Assembly: GCA_021844425.1 (NCBI GenBank)
Contig: JAKBTL010000099.1
Span: forward strand, 9,613-61,778
Source of the DNA: Actinomycetes bacterium
GTDB taxonomy: Bacteria; Actinomycetota; Acidimicrobiia; Acidimicrobiales; RAAP-2
Direction of reading: 5' to 3'
Length of the DNA: 52,166 nucleotides
Both the position numbers and the translations under genes were made by a program. Positions 23,619 to 32,130 of the stretch are shown here, piece by piece. Position 1 is the stretch's first letter, and each line of letters opens with the position of its first letter. The notes below the pieces were generated by a model that had not been told where the DNA came from, did not search any database, and worked only from the letters and a program-made list of their open reading frames with translations.

Positions 23619-24404
23619 TCAGACCGGAGGCTTCGTCCCGGTGACGACGGCGGCCTCCGCCACCACCCGTGCGCCCTGCACGTCGGCGAGCCCCACATCT
23701 CGGAACATCTGCACCCACGTCTCCATCGGCAGCGGGCGCTCACGCACCCGAAACATGAAGCGAGCCGCATTCTTCGCGATGCGCCACCAGCCGGCCGGTC
23801 CACGCCGCAGCATGACCCGGACCTTCGAGCCGATGATCTCCCGGTCCTGCTTCGTCGCCCCTCTGCCGAACATCATGTCGCCGAAGACGACTCTCCCGCC
23901 GGGCCTCAGCCAGGCCGTCGCAGCTGCCAGCACCGCCCGCTTCTCGTCGTCGTAGAGGTGGTGCATCGCGTAGTTCGACACGACGAGGTCGATGCTCCCC
24001 TGATCCACCACGAGCTCTTGGGCCGGGCGGACCGCCGTCTCGATGCGAAGGCCCTCCTCTGCCGCCTTCTGCGCGAGGGTCTCGATCATCCGCGCGCTGA
24101 TGTCGACCGCCAGCACCTGGGCACCGCGGCGGGCGAGCGGGAGGCTGAGCTGGCCATTGCCGCATCCGAGGTCGATGACGGCCTTCCCCTCGACGGGAGC
24201 GGCCGCGCCGAGGACTGCGTCCACGACCCGCTCTAGGCCGGCTGCACCGTGATGCTCCCAGACCAGCGCACGGCGGTCCCAGAGTCGTCGTACGCGGCGC
24301 GCCCCGCGGGCCGCCGCGGGCGGCTGGTCAAGAGCCGACGGATGCGAAGCGTCCACACCCCCCAGCCTGCCGTCTCCCTGCGCAGGCACACCCACGCCGG
24401 CCAT
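23619..24404 (-). CDS. Class I SAM-dependent methyltransferase
   Basis: Predicted small-molecule methyltransferase, 261 residues. Motif I is 'AVIDLGCGNGQLSLPLARRG', then 'VLAVDISARMIETLAQKAAE' (SAM ribose contact) and 'IDLVVSNYAMHHLYDDEKRA'. After it come 'LRPGGRVVFGDMMFGRG' and a C-terminal 'ETWVQMFRDVGLADV'. The first 40 residues are low complexity, so translation may begin later, for example at an in-frame GTG about 16 codons in. Substrate unknown. Confidence 0.88.
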   Translation of the reverse strand: MAGVGVPAQGDGRLGGVDASHPSALDQPPAAARGARRVRRLWDRRALVWEHHGAAGLERVVDAVLGAAAPVEGKAVIDLGCGNGQLSLPLARRGAQVLAVDISARMIETLAQKAAEEGLRIETAVRPAQELVVDQGSIDLVVSNYAMHHLYDDEKRAVLAAATAWLRPGGRVVFGDMMFGRGATKQDREIIGSKVRVMLRRGPAGWWRIAKNAARFMFRVRERPLPMETWVQMFRDVGLADVQGARVVAEAAVVTGTKPPV

Positions 24405-24493
24405 GGTCGCGAACGATCATGACGTCTACGTGAATGCACCGAGCGGGCCCGGTGCCCACTGGGCCGAGGCGCGCTGATGTAGCTTGCGCGCGA

Positions 24494-25723
24494 ATGCCAA
24501 GACCTCGCCCACGTTCCCGCGTGCGACACACCCGGCTCGCCGTGGCCGCCGTCCTCACCACCCTTGTCGTGGCTGGAGCAGCGCTCGCGGCGACGCTCGC
24601 GGCCGGCACGCGACCCGGCCGGGGCGACAAGTCCACGACGACCACGACCACGACGATCGCGACGTCGTCGACGACGACCGCACCACCCCCGATGACCCCG
24701 ATCGGGACCTACACGGTCGAGACCACCTCCCTCACGGTCACCGTCGCGGGCCTCCCGCCCACAGACAACGTGCTGCCGACCACCGTCTGGTACCCGGCGA
24801 GCACGTCGGCGACGGGGGACCACCGGGCAGCGCACCGTCGCTACCCGCTGCTCGTCTTCTCGGAGGGCTACGCACAGCCGGTCACCGCCTACGCGACGCT
24901 CATCGCAGACTGGGCCTCCGCCGGCTTCGTCGTGGCCGGACCGACCTATCCACACACCGCGCCGTCGACCCCGACAACGTTGGACCGGGCTCCCTCCGAG
25001 CTCGGGCGCCACCCGGCCGACCTGCGGGCGGTGATCACAACGCTCCTCGACGCCGGCCGCACTCGAGGCTCTGTCCTCGCGGGAAAGATCGACCCGAGCG
25101 AGGTCGGGCTCGTCGGGCAGTCCGACGGGGGCGACGTCAGCCTCGCGGTCGCGGACAGCTCCTGCTGCCGGTACGCAGGGGTCAAGGCCGCGGCGATCCT
25201 CTCGGGGGCGGAGTACCGGTACTTCAGCGGCCAGTACTTCGCGCCGGGCACACCCCCTGGACCGCCCCTTCTCGTTGTCCAGGGCACCGACGACACCGTC
25301 AACCCGCCGGTGTGCAGCGCCCAGATCTACGACGCAGCTGCGCCGCCCAAGTACTACCTGGACCTCCTCGGAGCAACACACCTCGCCCCCTATGAGGACG
25401 CCACTTCTTGGCAGGCAGTGGTCGCGCAGGTGACGACCGACTTCTTCGACGCAGACCTGGCCGGCGAGCGCGGCGCGCTGACACGCATGTACCACGACGG
25501 CAACGTGGCGGACGTGGCGGAGCTGACCACAGCCCCGACAAGTCCGCCCGCCACTGGGAGCTGCCCCACAGCTCCTGCGACGACCGCCCCGCCGGCGACA
25601 ACGACCACGACGACCGCCCCGCCGGCGACAACGACCACGACGACCGCCCCGCCGGCGACAACGACCACGACGACCGCCCCGCCGGCGACAACGACCACGA
25701 CGACCGCCCCGCCGGCGAGCTGA
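24494..25723 (+). CDS. Exported alpha/beta hydrolase with Thr/Pro repeat tail
   Basis: Predicted secreted esterase/lipase-like hydrolase (PAF-acetylhydrolase/chlorophyllase-like). The signal peptide 'RLAVAAVLTTLVVAGAALAA' follows a basic N terminus. Then come a Thr-rich linker and the hydrolase core with nucleophile elbow 'VGLVGQSDGGDVSLAV' (GQSDG), acid in 'VVQGTDDTVNPP' and His in 'LGATHLAPYE'. The C terminus is a repeated PPATTTTTTA peptide made by four identical 30-bp units. The ATG at 24494 is chosen because the basic n-region begins there. A family of secreted proteins with similar Thr tails occurs in this window. Confidence 0.87.
   Translation: MPRPRPRSRVRHTRLAVAAVLTTLVVAGAALAATLAAGTRPGRGDKSTTTTTTTIATSSTTTAPPPMTPIGTYTVETTSLTVTVAGLPPTDNVLPTTVWYPASTSATGDHRAAHRRYPLLVFSEGYAQPVTAYATLIADWASAGFVVAGPTYPHTAPSTPTTLDRAPSELGRHPADLRAVITTLLDAGRTRGSVLAGKIDPSEVGLVGQSDGGDVSLAVADSSCCRYAGVKAAAILSGAEYRYFSGQYFAPGTPPGPPLLVVQGTDDTVNPPVCSAQIYDAAAPPKYYLDLLGATHLAPYEDATSWQAVVAQVTTDFFDADLAGERGALTRMYHDGNVADVAELTTAPTSPPATGSCPTAPATTAPPATTTTTTAPPATTTTTTAPPATTTTTTAPPATTTTTTAPPAS
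25591..25710. repeat. Four perfect 30-bp tandem repeats inside the hydrolase gene
   Basis: Four base-identical 30-bp units (each beginning GCCGGCGACAACGACCACGA) encode PATTTTTTAP repeats at the C terminus of the exported hydrolase. The perfect identity, including silent positions, indicates recent expansion or homogenisation. Confidence 0.97.
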
Positions 25724-25776
25724 TCAGAGGCGCCGCGCCCGAAGGATCCTTCACTCCTTCGTCACGAGGTCCCGCC

Positions 25777-27180
25777 ATGCTGCCGTCCATGAGCATGACG
25801 GTGTCCGAGCGGACCGGGGCACGGTCCCGCTCCTCCGCCAGCCGCGTCCTTCGACGCCCCGCGCCGCCTCCCCGGCGGGCCGTCGGCCAGGCAGCCGTCG
25901 CCGCCGGCGTGCTCGGGCTCGTCGCAGTCGTCATCCTCGGGTTCGTGAGCGAGTCGGCGGCCGACCTCAGAGTGCGCGGCGGAGCTGCGATGTTCATCGG
26001 CGGGATGGCCGGACTGGTCGGCATGTACCTCGCCCTCGTCCAGCTCCTCTTGATCAGCAGGATCCCCCAGCTCGAGCGGATCCTGGGTCAAGACGGCCTA
26101 TTGCGCTGGCACCGCAGGGTGGGCCCCTGGCCGATCACCCTGCTGGTCGTCCACGCGATCGTGATCACCATCGGCTTCGCGCAGGCTGCCCACACCGGAG
26201 CGCTGCACCAGCTCGCGGTCTTCCTTCGCTCCTACCCGGACATGCTCCTCGCCGTCGTCGGTCTCGCCCTCATGGTGATGGCGGGCATCGCGTCGATCGG
26301 CGCGCTGCGCCGAAGGATGCGGCGAGAGACGTGGTGGGTCATCCACCTCTACATGTACCTCGCGCTCGCGCTGTCCTTCGCGCACGTCCTGGCTCTCGGC
26401 CCCACCTTCGTTGGCCATCCGCTCACCCAGGCCATCTGGGCGTTGGTCTGGGCTGCAACCGCGGGCGTGGTGCTCGTGTACCGCTTCGGCCTCCCGTTGG
26501 CACGCACGCTGCGCTACAGGCTGCGCGTCGCAGAGGTCCGCCAGGAAGCGCCAGGTGTGGTCTCGGTGATCTGCACGGGGCGACACCTCGACCGCCTGCG
26601 CATCTCGGGAGGACAATTCTTCGCGTGGCGATTCTTGAAGCGCGGCCTGTGGTGGCAGGCCCACCCCTACACGGTGTCGGCGCTCCCCCGCCCACCCCAC
26701 CTGAGGCTCACGGTGCGCCAGATCGGTGATCACTCCGCCGCCGTCGCTCGTCTCCGACCCGGCACGCGCGTCGCGATCGAGGGCCCCTACGGCTCGGTGA
26801 CCCCCGATGCCCGGGTGCACGAGAAGGTGGTGCTCGTCGCAGGCGGCATCGGCATCACCGCGATCCGAGCGGTGCTCGAAGGGCTCCCGAAGAGCGCACG
26901 GCCGACGGTCATCATGCGAGCCCCGACGACCGAGCAGCTCGTGCTGCGCGACGAGACGGCTACCCTCGTGAAGAGGGCCCACGGCACGCTCCACGAGCTG
27001 GTCGGCCCCCGCTCGTCCACCGGCGGCCCGCGCAGGTTCCTGCGCCAGCTCGTGCCGGACCTCACCGACCGCGACGTCTACGTGTGTGGGCCTGAGGGCT
27101 TCGTGCACGAGGTCATCGCCGCGGCACAAGAGCTCGGCGTGCGCCGTCACTCCATCCACTACGAGGTCTACCAGTGGTGA
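25777..27180 (+). CDS. Ferric reductase-like transmembrane flavocytochrome
   Basis: Predicted membrane electron-transfer protein of 467 residues moving electrons from NAD(P)H through FAD to heme b and outward. Six membrane helices carry candidate heme His in 'LLRWHRRVGPW', 'ITLLVVHAIVIT', 'WWVIHLYMYLALAL' and 'SFAHVLALG'. The C-terminal ferredoxin-reductase part has FAD motif 'WWQAHPYTVSALP', NAD motif 'VLVAGGIGITAIRAVLE' and 'DVYVCGPEGFVHEV'. The ATG at 25777 has a weak GAGGT upstream. A 12-bp palindrome GAAGGATCCTTC (25741-25752) lies in its leader. It is followed by FMN-binding and ApbE genes, suggesting the acceptor is a covalently flavinylated exported protein. Confidence 0.93.
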   Translation: MLPSMSMTVSERTGARSRSSASRVLRRPAPPPRRAVGQAAVAAGVLGLVAVVILGFVSESAADLRVRGGAAMFIGGMAGLVGMYLALVQLLLISRIPQLERILGQDGLLRWHRRVGPWPITLLVVHAIVITIGFAQAAHTGALHQLAVFLRSYPDMLLAVVGLALMVMAGIASIGALRRRMRRETWWVIHLYMYLALALSFAHVLALGPTFVGHPLTQAIWALVWAATAGVVLVYRFGLPLARTLRYRLRVAEVRQEAPGVVSVICTGRHLDRLRISGGQFFAWRFLKRGLWWQAHPYTVSALPRPPHLRLTVRQIGDHSAAVARLRPGTRVAIEGPYGSVTPDARVHEKVVLVAGGIGITAIRAVLEGLPKSARPTVIMRAPTTEQLVLRDETATLVKRAHGTLHELVGPRSSTGGPRRFLRQLVPDLTDRDVYVCGPEGFVHEVIAAAQELGVRRHSIHYEVYQW

Positions 27181-27226
27181 ACGAGCTGCATCGCTCCTGC
27201 ATGACGCGCCGCGCAGGAGCGCTCCG

Positions 27227-27790
27227 ATGAAGCGCTACCCGCTCGTCATCAGCGCGACGGCCGCCGGCCTCGCCGGCGTCCTCAGCTTCCACAGCCACAG
27301 CACGACCGTGGCGCTCCCGGGCGCGTCCACGAACTCCGCCACGAACTCCGCCTCGAACTCCGCCACGACTCCGCCGCGCAGCCGCTCCCACGCGACACCG
27401 CCGAAGACCTCCACATCCGCCGCGGGGAGCACAACTCCCACGGGGAGCACATCTGCCAGAGGGCGGACATCTGGCAAGACGGCTCCTTCGACCAGCCCGG
27501 CGCCGGGGGCCTCGACGACGCGTGCGACCGGCACGCTCGAGCAGTACGGCTACGGCGAGCTGTCCGTCCGCGTGACGATGGCCGGCGGGAAGATCACCGA
27601 CGTGAGCGTGGCGAAGCTGCAGACCGCGGACACATACTCCCAGCAGCTCGCGAGCTACGTCATCCCGATCCTGCGGCGCGAGGTCCTCCACGCCCAGAGC
27701 GCGAAGATCAACGGCTTGTCCGGCGCGACCTACACGAGCGAGGCGTACGCGTACTCGTTGCAGTCGGCGCTCGACAAGCTCCGCAAGTGA
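27227..27790 (+). CDS. Exported FMN-binding domain protein (flavinylated)
   Basis: 187-residue protein with an N-terminal hydrophobic segment, a Ser/Thr/Pro-rich spacer (residues about 35-105) and a C-terminal FMN_bind domain ('ELSVRVTMAGGKITDVSVAK', 'YSQQLASYVIPILRREVL'). It ends with 'INGLSGATYTSEAY', where the SGAT(Y)T segment is the site at which ApbE attaches FMN through a phosphoester to Thr (T168). The adjacent apbE supports this. It probably carries electrons outside the membrane, received from the ferric-reductase-like protein encoded just upstream. Confidence 0.93.
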   Translation: MKRYPLVISATAAGLAGVLSFHSHSTTVALPGASTNSATNSASNSATTPPRSRSHATPPKTSTSAAGSTTPTGSTSARGRTSGKTAPSTSPAPGASTTRATGTLEQYGYGELSVRVTMAGGKITDVSVAKLQTADTYSQQLASYVIPILRREVLHAQSAKINGLSGATYTSEAYAYSLQSALDKLRK

Positions 27791-27791
27791 C

Positions 27792-28646
27792 GTGACGACT
27801 ACGACGGGCGCGGCGCACCAGGCACCTCCCGGCGCGGTGCCCCGGCCCGACGAGCCCGCCAGCGACGTCGCGCACGTGGAGCACGTCATGGGAACTGCGG
27901 TGTCGCTCCACCTCCGTGTGCGCTCCGGCACACGCGCCGCCCGCTCCGGCACATCCAAGGAGCCCTCCGGCCTCGCCGGCCACGTCCTCGAACTGGCCTG
28001 CGCCGAGCTCCATCGAGCCGACGCCCTCTTCAGCACCTGGAAAGCCGAGAGCCCGATGAGCAGGATCAGGCGCGGCAGCCTTCCTCTCGCGACAGCACCT
28101 GGCGAGATCCGCCAGGTGCTCGACCTCTGCGCCGACGTCCGGGAGCTGACGTGCGGCTGGTTCGATCCGTGGGCCATGCCCGGGGGTGTCGACCCGACCG
28201 GCCTCGTCAAAGGCTGGGCAGTCGAGCGCGCGCTCGGCTCGATTCGAGCCCACGGCGTGGTCGCGGCGTGCGTCAACGCGGGAGGGGACCTCGCAGTCTT
28301 CGGAAGGCCTGCAAGCGGAGAGCGCTGGAGGATGGGCATACGCCATCCGTGGCGCGCCGACGCATTGGCGTGCATCGTCTTCGTCGACAGCGCGCTCGCG
28401 ACGTCCGGCACCTACGAGCGCGGGCCGCACCTCTTCGATCCACGTGCCCGCCGACCATCGGCCCGCGCCGCCTCGGCGAGCGTGGTCGGCCCGAGCCTCG
28501 CGATCGCAGACGCCCTCGCCACCGCCCTGTGCGTCGGAGGTGACGACGTGCTCGATCGCCTCGCCGAGATCCCCGGCTACGAGGGGTACCTCGTGCGCAC
28601 GGACGGAACCGAGGCGTGGACCGAGGCCATGCCATTCGCCAGCTGA
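27792..28646 (+). CDS. apbE: FAD:protein FMN transferase (ApbE)
   Basis: Transfers FMN from FAD to a Thr/Ser of a target protein on the outer face of the membrane. The 284-residue protein has 'HVMGTAVSLHL' near the N terminus, 'FSTWKAESPMSRI', 'VDPTGLVKGWAVERAL', 'CVNAGGDLAVFG' and 'DSALATSGTYER', all ApbE signatures. No signal peptide or lipobox is visible at the GTG start, which is unusual for ApbE and leaves its location open. It begins 1 bp after the FMN-binding gene, its probable target. Confidence 0.93.
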   Translation: MTTTTGAAHQAPPGAVPRPDEPASDVAHVEHVMGTAVSLHLRVRSGTRAARSGTSKEPSGLAGHVLELACAELHRADALFSTWKAESPMSRIRRGSLPLATAPGEIRQVLDLCADVRELTCGWFDPWAMPGGVDPTGLVKGWAVERALGSIRAHGVVAACVNAGGDLAVFGRPASGERWRMGIRHPWRADALACIVFVDSALATSGTYERGPHLFDPRARRPSARAASASVVGPSLAIADALATALCVGGDDVLDRLAEIPGYEGYLVRTDGTEAWTEAMPFAS

Positions 28647-28684
28647 CCCAGAGACCCAGTGGAGGGACGTAGACTCTTGAGGTC

Positions 28685-29647
28685 GTGCCTGAGCCCGCGA
28701 GACGCCGGGAAGACCTCGGCGGCGGCTCGCCGGCCGCTCCGGTCGAAGTGGTCCTGCGTGGCGCGCGCCTGCTTTCGGCACCCCTTCGGGGTCCCCTCGC
28801 CGCAGGAGGACGCGCCGTGGGCCCGCTGCGCGTGGAGGTCCGCCGCAGCATCCGACGAGCGCTCGGGGTGCCGCCCGACCCGCCGTCGCGCGCCGAGCGC
28901 GCCCGGGACGCGTTCTTGCCACCGGGAGGTGTGGCACGGCGCGTGCACGGCGACCTCCCCGCGATGGTGGTCGGAGGCCTTGCGGCGCTGCTGCTGCAGA
29001 CGCTCCACCCCCTCGCCATGGCCGGCGTGGCAGAGCACTCCGACTACCGGGAGGATCCCATCGGGCGGCTCCGGCGGACGGCGGCCTTCGTGGGCGCGAC
29101 CACCTTCGGGACTGTGCAAGAGGCCACCCGAGCGATCGAGCAGGTCCGGGAGATCCACCGGCGCGTCCGTGGACGCGCCCCCGACGGTCGCAGGTACTCG
29201 GCCGAGGACCCCGAGCTCCTCACGTGGGTGCACGTCGCGGAGATGTCGAGCTTCCTCACGGCGGCCGATCGGTATGGACCACGCCGCTTGCGTGCGGACG
29301 AGCGCGACCGCTACTTCGCAGAGACGGCTGTGGTCGCCCGGCAGCTCGGGGCGCGCTGGGTTCCTGAGACCGCGGACGAGGTGCAGGCCTACTTCAAACG
29401 GATCAGGCCCGAGCTATACGCCGGCCCCCAGGCGATCGAGGCGCGCGACTTCCTCCTGCGCGGCGTGGCCCGCACACCCCGCGCACGAGCGATCTACCTG
29501 GCCATCGTCGCCGCAGCGCTCCCGGTGGTGCCGAAATGGGCTCGGGTGGAGCTCGGCATCCCCACGCTGCCACTTCTCGACGAGATGGTGGTCGTCCCTC
29601 CCGGCCGCATAGCCTGCGGGGCCCTGCGCTGGGCGCTACGACCCTGA
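28685..29647 (+). CDS. MpaB-family (DUF2236) oxygenase-like protein
   Basis: Member of the DUF2236/MpaB/latex-clearing-protein superfamily, heme b proteins with oxygenase activity in characterised cases. The 320-residue protein has the family block 'LLLQTLHPLAMAGVAEHSDY', 'GRLRRTAAFVGATTFGTVQE', 'EIHRRVRG', 'LLTWVHVAEMSSFLTAADRY' and 'RYFAETAVVARQLGA'. The His in LHPLAM and WVHV are candidate heme/active site residues. GTG start. The reaction here is unknown. Confidence 0.88.
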   Translation: MPEPARRREDLGGGSPAAPVEVVLRGARLLSAPLRGPLAAGGRAVGPLRVEVRRSIRRALGVPPDPPSRAERARDAFLPPGGVARRVHGDLPAMVVGGLAALLLQTLHPLAMAGVAEHSDYREDPIGRLRRTAAFVGATTFGTVQEATRAIEQVREIHRRVRGRAPDGRRYSAEDPELLTWVHVAEMSSFLTAADRYGPRRLRADERDRYFAETAVVARQLGARWVPETADEVQAYFKRIRPELYAGPQAIEARDFLLRGVARTPRARAIYLAIVAAALPVVPKWARVELGIPTLPLLDEMVVVPPGRIACGALRWALRP

Positions 29648-29704
29648 GGCCCACGGCGACGAAGGGCGCTGCACGGGGAGCCGGAGCGGAGAGCCGCGAC
29701 AGGC

Positions 29705-30637
29705 TCAGTGAGGGTGCAGACCCCAGCTCGCCTCCCACGTCTCTCCGGGCTCGAGCACGACCAGGTCCTTCCCGGAGCGAAAGGCGTCAGGCGGGCACGT
29801 CATCGGCTCGATCGCGATCGACCGTCGCCTGCGCTCGGGCTCGACCGTGTCTGCGGTGAAGCACATGAGATACCGGAACCTGTCGTCCACCCACAGCTCG
29901 ACGCCTCGACCGGTCAGCGGGTCCTCCAGGCTGGCCCGTGCGATGCCGTCGGTCCCTCGCTCGAGGTCGCTGAACGCTGTGTCGAGACGCACGGCGCCGA
30001 TGACCTGGCCTGCCCTGAAGTCGAGCTCGGTCCCGGCGAGATCCTGCACCTCGCCGGTCGGCAAGCCGCGCGTGTCGAGCAGGAGGCGCCGCGCGGACGG
30101 CACGACGAGCGTGGCGGTGTCGATCAGTTCGGTGCCCGCGCTCAGGTACGGATGGAACCCGATGCCAAAGGGTGCCGCCGTCACGCCCGCACCAGTGGCC
30201 TCGGCCGTCACGACGAGGCCGTCGCGCCGCAGGCGGTACTCGCAGCGCAGCTCCACCGACCACGGGTACCCCGGGGTCGGCCTGATCGTGCAACGCAGCG
30301 AGACGACGTTCTGCGCGCTGGCCTCGAGCCGCCATGGCAGCCAGCGCACGAGCCCGTGGATCGCGTTGGCGAGCTCGGGCTCGTCGAGCGCGGCTTGCGC
30401 GCGGACACCCCGCCATTCGTACTTGCCGTCGCCGAGCCGGTTGGGCCAGGGGGCGAGCACCTGCCCGCGACCTGCGTGGCTCCACTCGTCGGAGCCGAAG
30501 CCGTCCACCACGACGCTCCCGCCAAGCGTGTAGCTCCGAAGGGTCGCTCCCACCTCGGTGATCACGGCTTCCTGATGACCGTGCGCGATGACCCATTGCT
30601 CCCCCGTCGGCGACACCGCCGAAGCACTCTTTGGCAT
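29705..30637 (-). CDS. Aldose 1-epimerase family protein
   Basis: Predicted mutarotase interconverting alpha and beta anomers of a hexose. The 310-residue protein has 'GGSVVVDGFGSDEWSHAGRG', 'LAPWPNRLGDGKYEW', 'AIHGLVRWLPW' (first active-site His region), 'PFGIGFHPYLS' (second catalytic His) and 'RSIAIEPMTCPPDAF' (catalytic Glu). The pattern is closest to the YihR-like bacterial subgroup. It is divergent from surE, 48 bp apart. Carbohydrate specificity cannot be read. Confidence 0.92.
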   Translation of the reverse strand: MPKSASAVSPTGEQWVIAHGHQEAVITEVGATLRSYTLGGSVVVDGFGSDEWSHAGRGQVLAPWPNRLGDGKYEWRGVRAQAALDEPELANAIHGLVRWLPWRLEASAQNVVSLRCTIRPTPGYPWSVELRCEYRLRRDGLVVTAEATGAGVTAAPFGIGFHPYLSAGTELIDTATLVVPSARRLLLDTRGLPTGEVQDLAGTELDFRAGQVIGAVRLDTAFSDLERGTDGIARASLEDPLTGRGVELWVDDRFRYLMCFTADTVEPERRRRSIAIEPMTCPPDAFRSGKDLVVLEPGETWEASWGLHPH

Positions 30638-30685
30638 GCGACGTCCTCCCGGGGTCGTGCAGGTCGGCGGGTATCGTACTTGCGC

Positions 30686-31549
30686 GTGCGAGTGCTGGTC
30701 ACCAACGACGACGGCGTACACGCGCCCGGCCTCGCCGCGCTCACGCGCGCGCTGGCACGATGGGCCGACGTGCACCGCGAGCACGAGATCGTCGTGGTGG
30801 CGCCGCTCGCCAACCACAGTGGCGCGTCGGCTGCGGTCGGCACGGTCTACGAACGCGAGGCGGTCTCCTACCGCCGAGTCCGCATCGACGGGGCGGAGGA
30901 CGTCCCCACCTACGGCGTGGACGCGTCGCCGGCGCTTTCGGTGCTCATCAGCGGCCTCGGAGGGTTCGGGCCGCGACCCGACGTCGTCGTCTCCGGGATC
31001 AACCTCGGCGTGAACGTCGGTCGGTCCGTCCTCTACTCGGGAACGGTCGGCGCGACGCTCGCGGGTGCGCAGCTCGGCCTGCGCGGCCTCGCGGTGTCGC
31101 TGCGTGCAGGGTTCCCCCCGGAGCAGTGGTCGACGGCGTCGACCCTCGCGGTCGCGCTGCTCCCGACCCTCTGCGAGGCGCCGCCCCGGACCGTGCTGAA
31201 CCTGAACGTCCCGTCGGTGCCGATGGAGGAGCTGCGCGGCCTGCGCCGCGCTCGCATCAGCACCTCGGGGATCGTGAAGGAGGCGACGAGCGGCGAGGGC
31301 GACGGTGCGGATGGCAGGGCAGGCGCACCCTCCGCCGAAGAAGGCGAGATCCGCCTGACGCTTGGCACTGCCGTCCCCACCCTCGGCCAGCTCGACGAAT
31401 CGGAGGATCCCGAAGACGACGCCGCGCTGATCGCCGCCGGCTACGCAGCGATCACCCCCATCGTCGGCGTCCAAGAGGACATGGCGCCAGGCTCCGACGA
31501 GATCGTCCGGGCCGCCCTGGCCAAGGTGCACCAGGTCCTGGACCGCTGA
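30686..31549 (+). CDS. surE: 5'/3'-nucleotidase SurE
   Basis: Metal-dependent nucleotidase dephosphorylating nucleoside monophosphates. The N-terminal 'VRVLVTNDDGVHAPGL' supplies the metal ligands (NDD). Others are in 'VVAPLANHSGAS' and 'VVSGINLGVNVGRSVLYSGT'. The 287-residue length is normal to slightly long because of an acidic/Gly insert near residue 210. The GTG at 30686 aligns exactly with the SurE N terminus. Confidence 0.95.
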   Translation: MRVLVTNDDGVHAPGLAALTRALARWADVHREHEIVVVAPLANHSGASAAVGTVYEREAVSYRRVRIDGAEDVPTYGVDASPALSVLISGLGGFGPRPDVVVSGINLGVNVGRSVLYSGTVGATLAGAQLGLRGLAVSLRAGFPPEQWSTASTLAVALLPTLCEAPPRTVLNLNVPSVPMEELRGLRRARISTSGIVKEATSGEGDGADGRAGAPSAEEGEIRLTLGTAVPTLGQLDESEDPEDDAALIAAGYAAITPIVGVQEDMAPGSDEIVRAALAKVHQVLDR

Positions 31550-31576
31550 GGCAGGCGCGCGGCACGCGCCTCGCGT

Positions 31577-32059
31577 TCACTCATCGTCGGGGCGTGGGGC
31601 GCGGCGACGCTCCTTCGTCGTGGCCCGGCGTCGCTTGTCCTCGAGCCGGCGAGCCGTCGCTGCGCCGGTCGGCACGGTCGGGCGCCGTCGCCGCGGAACC
31701 CGGAGCCCGGCCGCGAGGCGCTCGGCGAGGCGTTCGAGCGCCAGCTGCCGGTTGCGCGCCTGGGAGCGCTCGTCGGCCGACGTGGCAGTCACCACCGGGC
31801 CGAGACGCTCGAGGAGGAGCGCTCGCTGGCGGGGACCCAGCGTCGTCGAGTGCTCGACGTCGAAGCGGACCTCGACCCTGCTCGCCGTCCGATTGGCGTG
31901 CTGGCCACCAGGGCCACCCGGCGTCGTCGCCCGCCAGCTGATCTCCTCGAAAGGGATCCGAAGCGAGGGCGACACACGCAGCACGGCGCCCGCTGCGGCC
32001 CCCGGCACACCTGCGGCCCCCGGCACACCTGCGTCGACGTCCTCGTCGCGCGTCGTCAC
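31577..32059 (-). CDS. arfB: ArfB-like peptidyl-tRNA hydrolase (ribosome rescue)
   Basis: Predicted codon-independent release factor rescuing ribosomes stalled on non-stop mRNA. The catalytic 'TPGGPGGQHANRTASRVEV' contains GGQ, and the basic C-terminal tail ('RRLEDKRRRATTKERRRAPR') fits insertion into the empty mRNA channel. The GTG at 32059 gives 160 residues. The N-terminal 35 residues include an AGVPGA duplication coded by an 18-bp direct repeat (31996-32031), outside the fold. It converges on surE. Confidence 0.92.
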   Translation of the reverse strand: MTTRDEDVDAGVPGAAGVPGAAAGAVLRVSPSLRIPFEEISWRATTPGGPGGQHANRTASRVEVRFDVEHSTTLGPRQRALLLERLGPVVTATSADERSQARNRQLALERLAERLAAGLRVPRRRRPTVPTGAATARRLEDKRRRATTKERRRAPRPDDE

Positions 32060-32130
32060 TGCGGCGAGCCTAACGAGGGCAACCCGGGACTTCGAGGTGC
32101 GGTGCACATCGCCCAGTTACGCTCGAGGGC

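Noticed and set aside
25591-25710. Regular 30-bp direct repeats that could be mistaken for a CRISPR array
   Set aside because: The units are contiguous with no unique spacers, no leader and no cas genes, and they are in frame inside a coding sequence.
25741-25752. Perfect 12-bp palindrome GAAGGATCCTTC as an iron-regulator operator
   Set aside because: It does not resemble the IdeR/DtxR consensus, and a 12-bp palindrome can arise by chance in this much sequence; kept only as a note in the ferric-reductase entry.
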